Under the pieces are notes generated by a model, which saw nothing but the letters and a program-made list of their open reading frames with translations, was not told the origin of the DNA and did not search any database. Below, piece by piece: positions 1-6,495 of a DNA stretch of 13,024 bases. Within the stretch, counting starts at the first letter, position 1. Each line of letters starts with the position of its first letter. This DNA is from Bacteroidota bacterium (GTDB lineage: Bacteria > Bacteroidota > Bacteroidia > Flavobacteriales > Flavobacteriaceae): assembly GCA_018656255.1 (NCBI GenBank), contig JABHYI010000237.1, positions 1-13,024 of the forward strand, written 5' to 3'. Made by a program: the position numbers and the translations under genes.

Positions 1-1
1 C

Positions 2-448
2 GGTAAAAATGGCCCCTATTATTATAATATTGTACGGGGCATCCACACTAGCAAAGTAAGCCCACAACGCACCAGAAAATCATTGGCTGCAGAGCGCACT
101 TTTGGCGAAAACATATCAAGCGAGTTGTACATGATAGAGCGATTACAAGATATCGCCAAAGAGGTTCAGCGCCGGCTTAAAAAAAACAAAGTAGCTGGAA
201 AAACTATTACCTTAAAAATAAAGTACAGTGATTTTACACTGCAAACTCGCAGTAAAACCCTGCCTTTTTATATGGCAAGTGAGGAGTTAATAATGGAGCA
301 TGTCACAGAGTTATTGTACCAGGAAAAAATGAAAAACTCGGTTCGGTTGCTAGGAATTTCTTTGTCTGGGCTTAACAATGAAAACAAGCAAAAGCTAAGC
401 CTAAAAGAAGAAAAAAAATACGATGTCCAAATGAAATTTGAGTTTTAA
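2..448 (+). CDS. dinB: DNA polymerase IV (DinB), C-terminal part, 5' end outside window
   Basis: The frame is open from base 2, so this is the last 148 residues of a gene that begins before the window; the TTG at 83 is an internal Leu codon, not a start. DinB is a Y-family translesion polymerase that copies past damaged bases. What remains is the end of the thumb region (GKNGPYYYNIVRG, about residues 1-13 of the fragment) and the little-finger domain, recognised by the junction RKSLAAERTFGEN, which closely follows the RKS-GAERTF motif of the family. The protein ends in QMKFEF, which fits the hydrophobic hexapeptide pattern of beta-clamp binding motifs; E. coli Pol IV also carries its clamp motif at the extreme C-terminus. 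The polymerase active-site residues are not in the window. Identification is firm for the family. No terminator is evident directly after the stop. Confidence 0.93.
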   Translation, partial: GKNGPYYYNIVRGIHTSKVSPQRTRKSLAAERTFGENISSELYMIERLQDIAKEVQRRLKKNKVAGKTITLKIKYSDFTLQTRSKTLPFYMASEELIMEHVTELLYQEKMKNSVRLLGISLSGLNNENKQKLSLKEEKKYDVQMKFEF

Positions 449-562
449 AACCTATGCTAGTGCAATAAACCCAAATAAAGTTTAGTTATATATTTATAAT
501 CAACCTTTAAAAAAAGACTCTTTATGCCAAAAGCTTTACTTTGAATTTAATACCCAATCCTT

Positions 563-1327
563 ATGAAAACGAAAGCTCTTGCCATTGCCGCACTCATCGC
601 AATAACATTTTTTACATCCTGTAAAGAAAAATTGCCCCAACAAACAGAAATAGCACTTACACAAATAAGCGCTCAATCCCCACAAGAAAAAAAGACAGCT
701 TCACTCTATGTAACAGCAGCAAGCGGTCTTTCTTTAAGGCAGTACAACAACTTGAAGAGTCAAAAACTCGCCGTTATGCCCTACGGCACTAAAGTGGAAA
801 TTGTGTCTTTAGAGGCAAATAATACCATGAATATCAGGGGCGTTAAGGGAGGGATGCATCAGGTGTTGTATAACAATAAAACAGGATTTGCATTTAGCGG
901 GTATTTGTCTGAACTCTTTCCGCCAGAGCCGGGTGCAAACCCAAAGATGTATATTGCTGATTTGCAAAACACGCATCCTAACGCCAGTATAACGGAGCTT
1001 GTTGGCGGCACAGCTAGTGAGCCTAGTAGCACAGAAACACTTTTAATACCTACTACAAAATGGCATGAGGCCTACTTGATTGCGCAAAAACTATATGATA
1101 TCCCAAGAGATTTTGCAATGCCAGATCCTTTAGGGAGAGACGCTCAAGTAATAAATAGCCCTAATAAGCCATTAGGCGTCTTGGTGCTTGAGCTTCAGGT
1201 AACGCGGTTGGATAATACCCTTGTTGAGATTGTGTATAATTACACAACCAGCAACTTTAAACAGCACATAAGTATACGCAAACAAGATGGTATGATGAGA
1301 ATAAAGCAGCACTATGTTGTTTTGTAA
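563..1327 (+). CDS. SH3-domain lipoprotein
   Basis: A 254-residue predicted lipoprotein. Residues 1-19 form a signal peptide with a positively charged start (MKTK), a hydrophobic core and the lipobox FTSC; Cys20 would be lipidated, so the mature protein should sit in the cell envelope. Residues about 47-117 resemble a bacterial SH3 (SH3b) domain: GLSLRQ, then GTKVEIV, then a GFAFSGYLSEL ending, the usual order of strands in this fold. SH3b domains in bacteria often bind cell-wall peptides or other proteins, but no catalytic domain is attached here. The C-terminal half (about 120-254) is unrecognised and predicted mixed alpha/beta by eye. The start ATG at 563 is chosen because it begins the signal peptide. 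It lies 114 nt after dinB and probably has its own promoter; a near-match to the -7 element (TTACTTTG, 536-543) lies just upstream. Specific function unknown. Confidence 0.8.
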   Translation: MKTKALAIAALIAITFFTSCKEKLPQQTEIALTQISAQSPQEKKTASLYVTAASGLSLRQYNNLKSQKLAVMPYGTKVEIVSLEANNTMNIRGVKGGMHQVLYNNKTGFAFSGYLSELFPPEPGANPKMYIADLQNTHPNASITELVGGTASEPSSTETLLIPTTKWHEAYLIAQKLYDIPRDFAMPDPLGRDAQVINSPNKPLGVLVLELQVTRLDNTLVEIVYNYTTSNFKQHISIRKQDGMMRIKQHYVVL

Positions 1328-1348
1328 ACACACAAAAGCCTTAGTGTT

Positions 1349-1388
1349 AAAAAGCCCCTTAAAATAATTATTTTAAGGGGCTTTTTTT
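1349..1388. terminator. Strong bidirectional intrinsic terminator
   Basis: A perfect 38-bp palindrome spans 1349-1386 (A5-GCCCCTTAAAATAA on the left, its exact complement on the right, centre between 1367 and 1368). It ends in seven T on the plus strand and five T on the minus strand. It lies between the convergent stop codons of the SH3 lipoprotein and pyk, so it can terminate both transcripts. Confidence 0.93.
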
Positions 1389-1428
1389 GGAATACAATTG
1401 TGCCTTAAGGGCTTTTTGAGTTAAGGTG

Positions 1429-2856
1429 TTATACCTGAGAAACACGCAGTGTGTTTACCATACCTTTATCTACAATTGGCATTGCCGCTAGGTTAATTAA
1501 GTAATCTCCCTTTGCCACAATACCTGCTTTGTGTGCAATTTTATTTACGTCTTCTACGGTTTGATCTGTACTTTCATATTTGTCATAGTAAAAAGAGGCT
1601 ACTCCCCATAACAAGTTTAATCTTGATAGTATTCTGCGGTTATTTGTAAACACCAAAATATGCGCATCTGGTCTCCATGCAGATATCTGAAATGCGGTAT
1701 ACCCACTATTGGTTAGGGTACAAATAGCTGTTGCATTAATTTCATTAGCCATGTTGGCTGCATGATAACATATTGATTTTGTTATGTAACGGTTGGTTCT
1801 AATGTGAGGAGGCTCATGTGGCACAGAGATTAGAGAAGAGTTTTCTACCTGGGTACAGATACTGGCCATTTTTTGAATTACCTCTACAGGGTATTTACCT
1901 ACTGAAGTTTCTCCGCTTAGCATTACGGCATCTGCACCATCCATAATAGAGTTTGCAACATCATTTACCTCTGCTCTTGTTGGCGTGAGAGATGAAATCA
2001 TTGTTTCCATCATTTGGGTGGCAATAATAACTGGAATTCTTGCTCTTTTTGCTGTAAGAACTAGTTCTTTTTGAATCAGCGGCACCTCTTCTGCAGGAAC
2101 CTCAACTCCTAGGTCACCCCGGGCAACCATTAGGCCGTCACAATGGGAAACAATTTTATCAATATTAGCGACTGCTTCTGGTTTTTCTATCTTCGCTATG
2201 ATTGGAATTTTATATTTACTATTGGCTTTAATTAGGGCTTGTAGTTCTTTTAAATCTGCCGCATGGCGCACAAAAGAAAGTGCAATCCAATCTACTTCAA
2301 GAGAAATTGCAAAAACAGCATCTTCTTTATCTTTGGTCGTTAGTGCAGGTAAAGAGATGTTTGTGTTTGGTAGATTGACACCCTTACGAGAGCGTAAAGG
2401 ACCCCCTTGTATTACCTTGGTTTTTACCTCTGCTTTTCCATCTGTGGAGAGTACTTCAAACATTAATTTTCCGTCATCAAGAAGTACACGTTCACCCTTT
2501 TTAACATCTTTAGGGAAATTGTTGTAGTTCATGTACACTCTCTTGGAGTTTCCTTCAAATTCTTCCCCGGTGCAAAATGAAATTTCATCTCCTGGATGAA
2601 CAATCACTTCCTCTTTCATCATTCCCACTCTTAATTTTGGGCCTTGTAGATCTGCAAGAATTGCAGTTGAGGTGTTGAGCTCTGTTGCTAGCTCCCTGAT
2701 AAGGGCAACTACTTGTTTAACATTGTCATAGTTTGCATGAGAGAAATTAACGCGAAACACATTAACTCCAGCTTGAATCATTTGTTTAAGAATCTTCTTA
2801 TCTGCAGTAGCAGGCCCTAGGGTAGCTACAATTTTAGTCTTTTTTTGATTTGGCAT
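1429..2856 (-). CDS. pyk: Pyruvate kinase
   Basis: Cytoplasmic glycolytic enzyme (475 aa, a normal length) that converts phosphoenolpyruvate and ADP to pyruvate and ATP. All family hallmarks are present in order: the N-terminal KIVATLGPA, the substrate and K+ site VFRVNFSH (Arg35, Asn37, Ser39), ADLQGPKLRVG, the B-domain from about residues 75 to 165, the active-site signature IIAKIEKPEA (Lys222, metal ligand Glu224) with VARGDLGVE (Asp248), then IATQMMETM (Thr280) and GADAVMLSGETSVGKYP. The C-terminal allosteric-type domain runs from about 350 to the end. The start ATG at 2856 directly abuts the TAA of the upstream IPExxxVDY gene (TAA-ATG, no spacer), which suggests translational coupling within one transcript. 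No lesion is seen. The only terminator downstream is the shared palindrome at 1349-1388. Confidence 0.98.
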   Translation of the reverse strand: MPNQKKTKIVATLGPATADKKILKQMIQAGVNVFRVNFSHANYDNVKQVVALIRELATELNTSTAILADLQGPKLRVGMMKEEVIVHPGDEISFCTGEEFEGNSKRVYMNYNNFPKDVKKGERVLLDDGKLMFEVLSTDGKAEVKTKVIQGGPLRSRKGVNLPNTNISLPALTTKDKEDAVFAISLEVDWIALSFVRHAADLKELQALIKANSKYKIPIIAKIEKPEAVANIDKIVSHCDGLMVARGDLGVEVPAEEVPLIQKELVLTAKRARIPVIIATQMMETMISSLTPTRAEVNDVANSIMDGADAVMLSGETSVGKYPVEVIQKMASICTQVENSSLISVPHEPPHIRTNRYITKSICYHAANMANEINATAICTLTNSGYTAFQISAWRPDAHILVFTNNRRILSRLNLLWGVASFYYDKYESTDQTVEDVNKIAHKAGIVAKGDYLINLAAMPIVDKGMVNTLRVSQV

Positions 2857-3348
2857 TTAGTCAAATATTAGGTTGTCCTTTGATTTAAGGGTTTCTGGCG
2901 CTACTTGGTAGGCAGAAATTATTTGTTTTATATCGTTGATCTCGTTGATCAGCATTTTAGTTCCTGGGTTGTCAAAATCGCTCTGGATTTTTAAAAAGTA
3001 ATCTACTTTTTTTAATTCTGGAATAAGGTATGTAATTACTGTTTCTTTATCTGTGGTGTTGCCAAAAAGCCCTACACTTTTATTTGTTTTAGTAACTGCA
3101 GATTTACATTTGTTTGCCACTAAGCTATAGTCTGTATATTCTGTATGATCTTCAAACCCAAAAAGCGGTAATCTTATTTCCATGCCGTTAGAGCTAAATG
3201 CTAAATCTAATTTTTCACGGCGCAGTTTTAAACGAGCAAATTGATTTAGAATATAGGCAACTTTATAAGGCTCCTCACTGCAATGAATAGCGATAAGGGA
3301 GAAGTCTTCTTCAAAATCATCATCCAACACTAATTTATGAGTTGCCAT
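2857..3348 (-). CDS. IPExxxVDY family protein
   Basis: A 163-residue protein of unknown function. It carries the family-defining motif exactly: Ile109-Pro110-Glu111 followed after three residues by Val115-Asp116-Tyr117 (IPELKKVDY). The family takes its name from this motif and is essentially a Bacteroidota family, found next to pyruvate kinase as here. There is no signal peptide, membrane segment or recognised catalytic motif; the acidic N-terminus (LDDDFEEDF) and the alternation of hydrophobic and charged residues suggest a small soluble cytoplasmic protein. Its stop codon TAA is immediately followed by the pyk ATG, so the two proteins are probably made in a coupled way; a role connected with pyruvate kinase or central carbon metabolism is an inference from context only. 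The ATG at 3348 is the first in frame and fits the N-terminus of family members. Confidence 0.85.
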   Translation of the reverse strand: MATHKLVLDDDFEEDFSLIAIHCSEEPYKVAYILNQFARLKLRREKLDLAFSSNGMEIRLPLFGFEDHTEYTDYSLVANKCKSAVTKTNKSVGLFGNTTDKETVITYLIPELKKVDYFLKIQSDFDNPGTKMLINEINDIKQIISAYQVAPETLKSKDNLIFD

Positions 3349-3368
3349 AGCCTTAAGCGTAAGAGGTA

Positions 3369-3384
3369 AAAGTATATATACTTT
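3369..3384. repeat. 16-bp perfect palindrome upstream of the IPExxxVDY-pyk unit
   Basis: AAAGTATATATACTTT is a perfect 16-bp palindrome centred about 28 nt upstream of the IPExxxVDY start codon. It overlaps a minus-strand near-match to the -7 promoter element (TACTTTTA, 3374 to 3367). It may be a protein-binding site over the promoter or simply AT-rich sequence; no regulator can be named. Confidence 0.35.
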
Positions 3385-3423
3385 CAGTAGAAATATAAAA
3401 AGATGCTATAAATTCTAGGTTAA

Positions 3424-3441
3424 ACTACAATATGTTGTAGT
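3424..3441 (-). terminator. Possible weak terminator or hairpin after rnc
   Basis: ACTACAA-TATG-TTGTAGT forms a perfect 7-bp stem with a 4-nt loop, 37 nt beyond the rnc stop codon. On the minus strand it is followed only by TTAACC, so the U-tract is poor. It could be a weak terminator or a 3'-end stabilising hairpin for acpP-fabF-rnc; no better terminator lies between rnc and the IPExxxVDY gene. Confidence 0.3.
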
Positions 3442-3478
3442 AATGTAGCGGTAAATTGATGGTGGCGCCAGGGATATC

Positions 3479-4228
3479 TTAGCTTTTTTTGCTAAAACCG
3501 TCTATTACCTCTTGTAATTTATAATAGGCTCTTTTGGCTGCTTGTTCTTCCGCTTTCTTTTTTGAGGTTGCTCTTGCCTTGCCCACTAGTTTATTATCTA
3601 GGGTTAGTTTTACGCCAAAATGTTTAAGAGTATCGTTTCCTGTATCTTCATAAACCGAAAATTTAAACTGATGTTTATTTTTTTGACACCATTCAATAAA
3701 AAGGCTTTTGTAGCTAATTACCTTTCCTTCTAGTTTTTCAATATCAACGTAGGGCTCTATTACCCTTTTGTTGATAAATTTTTCGCAGTACTTATACCCT
3801 CTGTCTAAGTATATGGCGCCAACTAAGGCTTCAAACACATTGCCATGAATATTAACACCAAACTGGCCAATGGGCACCGTTGTTTTTACATGTTTTGTTA
3901 GTTCTAGATCTCTTCCTAATTCGTTAAGGTGTTCTCTGCTTACCACCTTGCTTCTCATTTTAGTTAGGTAACCCTCATCTCCACCAGGTACTTTATTGTA
4001 AAGGTGGGCTGCAATAATAGCACTTAACATAGCGTCTCCAAGAAACTCCATACGTTCATAGTTTTGCGCATGCCCTTGTGTGGAGGTTGTGTTGGTGGAG
4101 CGGTGGGTAAAGGCTTCTTGGTAAATGCCAATGTCTTTAGGGTTAAAACCTAGTAGCTCTTTTATTGCTAAAAAAAAACCCCCGTCCTTAGGGGCACGGG
4201 GATTAAATATGTTTTTAAAAGTAGCCAT
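3479..4228 (-). CDS. rnc: Ribonuclease III
   Basis: Cytoplasmic double-strand-specific endoribonuclease that processes rRNA precursors and cuts structured RNAs. The 249-residue protein has the N-terminal catalytic domain with the signature NYERMEFLGDAML (Glu58, Glu61 and Asp65 correspond to E. coli Glu38, Glu41 and Asp45) and a second metal-site helix NVFEALVGAIYLD with Glu133 as the E. coli Glu117 equivalent. A double-stranded RNA-binding domain follows at about 172-240, ending in the typical KARATSKKKAEEQAAKRAYYKL. The position of E. coli Asp114 is Asn130 here. It starts 4 nt after the fabF stop, so it belongs to the acpP-fabF transcript. Its first codons include a terminator-like hairpin and T9 run (4170-4201), described separately. 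About 20 residues at the N-terminus precede the usual start of the E. coli-type domain. Confidence 0.96.
   Translation of the reverse strand: MATFKNIFNPRAPKDGGFFLAIKELLGFNPKDIGIYQEAFTHRSTNTTSTQGHAQNYERMEFLGDAMLSAIIAAHLYNKVPGGDEGYLTKMRSKVVSREHLNELGRDLELTKHVKTTVPIGQFGVNIHGNVFEALVGAIYLDRGYKYCEKFINKRVIEPYVDIEKLEGKVISYKSLFIEWCQKNKHQFKFSVYEDTGNDTLKHFGVKLTLDNKLVGKARATSKKKAEEQAAKRAYYKLQEVIDGFSKKS
4170..4201 (-). promoter_or_regulatory. Terminator-like hairpin plus T9 inside the start of rnc (possible attenuator)
   Basis: Read on the coding (minus) strand, codons 10-20 of rnc contain CCCCGT (4201-4196) pairing perfectly with ACGGGG (4185-4180). An inner CC/GG pair closes a TAA loop, with GCC bulged. 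After one more G come nine consecutive T (4178-4170). This is the layout of an intrinsic terminator, notably GC-rich for this AT-rich window, but it sits wholly within coding sequence (P-R-A-P-K-D-G-G-F-F-L). It could lower transcription into rnc relative to fabF, or the T9 run could allow transcriptional slippage. Function is inferred; only the structure is seen. Confidence 0.5.
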
Positions 4229-4232
4229 TGTT

Positions 4233-5486
4233 TTACTCCTTTAGTTTTCTAAACAGCACACAAGCATTGTGGCCCCCAAATCCAAAGGTGTTGCTCATGG
4301 CAATGTTTACTTCTCTCTCTTGGGCTTTATTGAGTGTTAAATTTAAAGAAGGATCTATGTTTGGATCAACCTGGGTGTGGTTAATGGTAGGAGGCACTAG
4401 ATTGTGCTGCATGGATAAAATAGAGGCAATTGCTTCTATTGCACCAGCTGCACCAAGTAGGTGTCCTGTCATAGATTTTGTAGAGTTGATGTTTATTTTA
4501 TTGGCATGTGCACCAAATACTTTACTAATTGCTTTTAATTCCGCAACATCTCCAAGAGGTGTTGAGGTACCATGTGTGTTTATTGCGTCAACCTCACCGG
4601 CCTGAATGCCTGCGTCATTTAAACAATTGTGCATTACACGTTCTACGCCAATACCTTCTGGATGCGGTGCAGTCATGTGATATGCATCACTAGACATCCC
4701 ACCACCAATTACCTCGGCGTATATTTTTGCGCCACGTGCTTTTGCGTGATCGTAGTCTTCTAATACCAAAGCTCCAGCACCTTCTCCTAATACAAATCCA
4801 TCACGAGTAGCATCAAAAGGTCTTGATGCAGATTCTGCAGATTCGTTTCTTGTAGAAAGGGCATGCATGGCATTAAAGCCACCTAAACCAGCCATAGTTA
4901 CAGCTGCCTCACTTCCTCCTGTTACAATAATATCACAATGGCCTAAACGAATGTAGTTTAATGCATCAATCATAGCATTGGCAGAAGAGGCACAGGCAGA
5001 AACCGTTGTATAGTTTGGTCCCATAAACCCATGTTTGATTGAAATATTACCAGGGGCAATATCTGCAATCATTTTTGGAATAAAAAAGGGGTTGAAACGT
5101 GGCGTTCCATCCCCTTGTGAAAAGTTTATTACCTCATTTTGAAATGTTTCAATACCTCCAATACCAGCTCCCCAAATAACACCAACTCGAAATTTATCGA
5201 TGGCATCCATGTCTAGGGCGGCATCTTGTATGGCCTGATCACTAGAGACTAGTGCGTATTGAGCAAATCGGTCTAGTTTTCTAGCCTCTTTGCGGTCAAA
5301 ATGTTGTAACGGATCATAATTCTTAATTTCACAAGCGAATTTAGTTTTGAACTTCTCAGTATCAAAATAGGTAATGGGTGCACAACCACTTTTACCACTT
5401 TTTAAAGCATCCCAATATTCTTGGATGTTATTTCCAATGGGGGTAAGTGCGCCAAGACCTGTTACTACAACTCGCTTTAATTCCAT
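4233..5486 (-). CDS. fabF: Beta-ketoacyl-ACP synthase II
   Basis: Cytoplasmic condensing enzyme of type II fatty-acid synthesis: it joins malonyl-ACP to the growing acyl-ACP, releasing CO2. The 417-residue length is typical. The thiolase-fold catalytic triad is complete: nucleophile Cys165 in TVSACASS, His305 in NTHGTSTPLGD and His342 in KSMTGHLLGAAGA, with Lys337 nearby. The C-terminal glycine-rich loop SNTFGFGGHN with the gating Phe (Phe402) is also intact. The N-terminus RVVVTGLGALTPIGN is the standard FabF start. The gene lies 12 nt after acpP, which encodes its carrier-protein substrate, and 4 nt before rnc, so the three are almost certainly co-transcribed. FabF rather than FabB is favoured by the overall sequence and by linkage to acpP. 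No defect is seen. Confidence 0.97.
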   Translation of the reverse strand: MELKRVVVTGLGALTPIGNNIQEYWDALKSGKSGCAPITYFDTEKFKTKFACEIKNYDPLQHFDRKEARKLDRFAQYALVSSDQAIQDAALDMDAIDKFRVGVIWGAGIGGIETFQNEVINFSQGDGTPRFNPFFIPKMIADIAPGNISIKHGFMGPNYTTVSACASSANAMIDALNYIRLGHCDIIVTGGSEAAVTMAGLGGFNAMHALSTRNESAESASRPFDATRDGFVLGEGAGALVLEDYDHAKARGAKIYAEVIGGGMSSDAYHMTAPHPEGIGVERVMHNCLNDAGIQAGEVDAINTHGTSTPLGDVAELKAISKVFGAHANKININSTKSMTGHLLGAAGAIEAIASILSMQHNLVPPTINHTQVDPNIDPSLNLTLNKAQEREVNIAMSNTFGFGGHNACVLFRKLKE

Positions 5487-5498
5487 AAAGAATTTTTC

Positions 5499-5732
5499 TT
5501 ATTTGTTCTCTTCAATATATGAAACTGCTTGACCAACTGTAGCAATGTTTTCAGCTTGATCATCTGGAATTTGGATATCAAATTCTTTCTCAAATTCCAT
5601 AATAAGCTCAACCGTATCTAGTGAATCTGCTCCTAGGTCGTTAGTGAAGCTTGCTTGGTTTACAACCTCATTCTCGTCAACACCTAATTTGTCTACGATG
5701 ATAGCTTTTACTCTTGATGCAATGTCTGACAT
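5499..5732 (-). CDS. acpP: Acyl carrier protein
   Basis: Small acidic cytoplasmic protein (77 aa, the normal ACP length) that carries acyl chains as thioesters on a 4'-phosphopantetheine arm. The attachment motif [12 protein letters not shown] is intact, with Ser37 in Asp-Ser-Leu as the modified residue; the helix II region [18 protein letters not shown] that docks partner enzymes is also typical. It is the first gene of the acpP-fabF-rnc unit. An exact -7 promoter element (TAAATTTG on the minus strand, 5823 to 5816) lies about 85 nt upstream, giving a 5' leader of roughly 75-80 nt. That leader is very A/T-rich and contains a run of ten U close to the predicted transcript start. No Shine-Dalgarno sequence is evident, as usual in Bacteroidota. 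Confidence 0.97.
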   Translation of the reverse strand: MSDIASRVKAIIVDKLGVDENEVVNQASFTNDLGADSLDTVELIMEFEKEFDIQIPDDQAENIATVGQAVSYIEENK

Positions 5733-5815
5733 AATCTTTGTTTTTAAATTTTAATTAAGCGGTAAAAATAAAATATTTTAACTTAAAACACTACTTTAAA
5801 AAAAAAATCTATAAC

Positions 5816-5823
5816 CAAATTTA
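5816..5823 (-). promoter_or_regulatory. Promoter -7 element for acpP-fabF-rnc
   Basis: TAAATTTG on the minus strand matches the Bacteroidota -7 consensus TAnnTTTG exactly. Transcription would begin near 5811-5809. No clear TTG-type -33 element is found at the expected spacing, so this rests on the -7 box and position alone. Confidence 0.55.
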
Positions 5824-5855
5824 ACATTTTTAATAGAAGTGTATCTCGATTGCCT

Positions 5856-5863
5856 TACTTTTG
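5856..5863 (+). promoter_or_regulatory. Promoter -7 element for purN-rnhA
   Basis: TACTTTTG matches TAnnTTTG exactly and lies back to back with the acpP -7 box, 32 nt apart. Predicted transcription start is near 5868-5870. That would leave almost no leader before the ATG at 5876 but about 40 nt before the ATG at 5909, supporting the later start for purN. No convincing -33 element is visible. Confidence 0.55.
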
Positions 5864-5908
5864 TGATATTTATAGATGATAACTACTGCAAACACCCAAT
5901 CAAAACCA

Positions 5909-6490
5909 ATGAAGAAGCGTATCGTACTTTTTGCTTCAGGCAATGGCACAAATGCACAAAATATTATAAATTATTTTCAAAACTCAAACCAGGCTGAAGT
6001 TGTTTGTGTGTTATCAAACAATAAAAATGCCAAGGTATTGCAACGCTCTTTGGCTCTTAATGTACTGGCTTTTTCCTTTACTAAAACCGAAATGCTGTCT
6101 CCCCAAGGCCTACTTTCTGTGTTAAAACAACACAATCCAGATCTAATTGTATTGGCGGGGTTTTTACTTAAATTTCCTGAAATTATCATAGATGCCTACC
6201 CAAACAAGGTCATAAACATACATCCAGCCTTATTGCCAAAATATGGCGGGAAAGGAATGTATGGCCAACATGTGCACAAAGCCGTTGTAGCCAATAAAGA
6301 AACCCAGAGCGGCATTACCATACATTATGTTAATAACCAGTATGACCAGGGCGGAGTTATATTTCAGAAAAAGACAAGGATACTACCCCAAGATACCCCG
6401 CAAGATGTTGCCAACAAAGTGCAGCTTCTAGAACATCAGTGGTTACCAAAGGTAATCGAGGATATTTTAACTAAAGCCGCACTGCGGTAA
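5909..6490 (+). CDS. purN: Phosphoribosylglycinamide (GAR) formyltransferase
   Basis: Cytoplasmic enzyme of de novo purine synthesis that transfers a formyl group from 10-formyltetrahydrofolate to glycinamide ribonucleotide. The start chosen gives MKKRIVLFASGNGTN, where the Rossmann-type first strand and phosphate loop begin exactly as in the family; an in-frame ATG at 5876 would add 11 unlike residues and lies too near the predicted transcript start. From the chosen start the protein is 193 aa, close to the usual size. The catalytic Asn and His are in VINIHPALLP (Asn103, His105) and the catalytic Asp in YDQGGVIFQ (Asp146). The family usually has a GLxxH-type segment after the loop; here it reads YGGKGMYGQHVH, a recognised variant. 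It is followed after 5 nt by rnhA, and purF lies nearby on the same strand. Confidence 0.94.
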   Translation: MKKRIVLFASGNGTNAQNIINYFQNSNQAEVVCVLSNNKNAKVLQRSLALNVLAFSFTKTEMLSPQGLLSVLKQHNPDLIVLAGFLLKFPEIIIDAYPNKVINIHPALLPKYGGKGMYGQHVHKAVVANKETQSGITIHYVNNQYDQGGVIFQKKTRILPQDTPQDVANKVQLLEHQWLPKVIEDILTKAALR

Positions 6491-6495
6491 GAGCC

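Noticed and set aside
83..448. A separate small gene starting at the TTG at 83
   Set aside because: The same frame is open back to the window edge and encodes conserved DinB sequence before this codon, so the TTG is internal.
511..525. A-run and CTC-TTT sequence after dinB as a terminator
   Set aside because: The only possible stem leaves a one-base loop, so no stable hairpin can form.
3463..3470. TGGCGCCA palindrome just after rnc
   Set aside because: Only 8 bp, no loop and no T-run; too short to support a terminator or operator by itself.
4228..4605. Open frame of about 125 codons on the plus strand, antisense to the end of fabF
   Set aside because: It lies wholly inside the well-supported fabF gene, its translation has no recognisable domain or convincing signal, and it is best explained as a by-product of the fabF reading frame.
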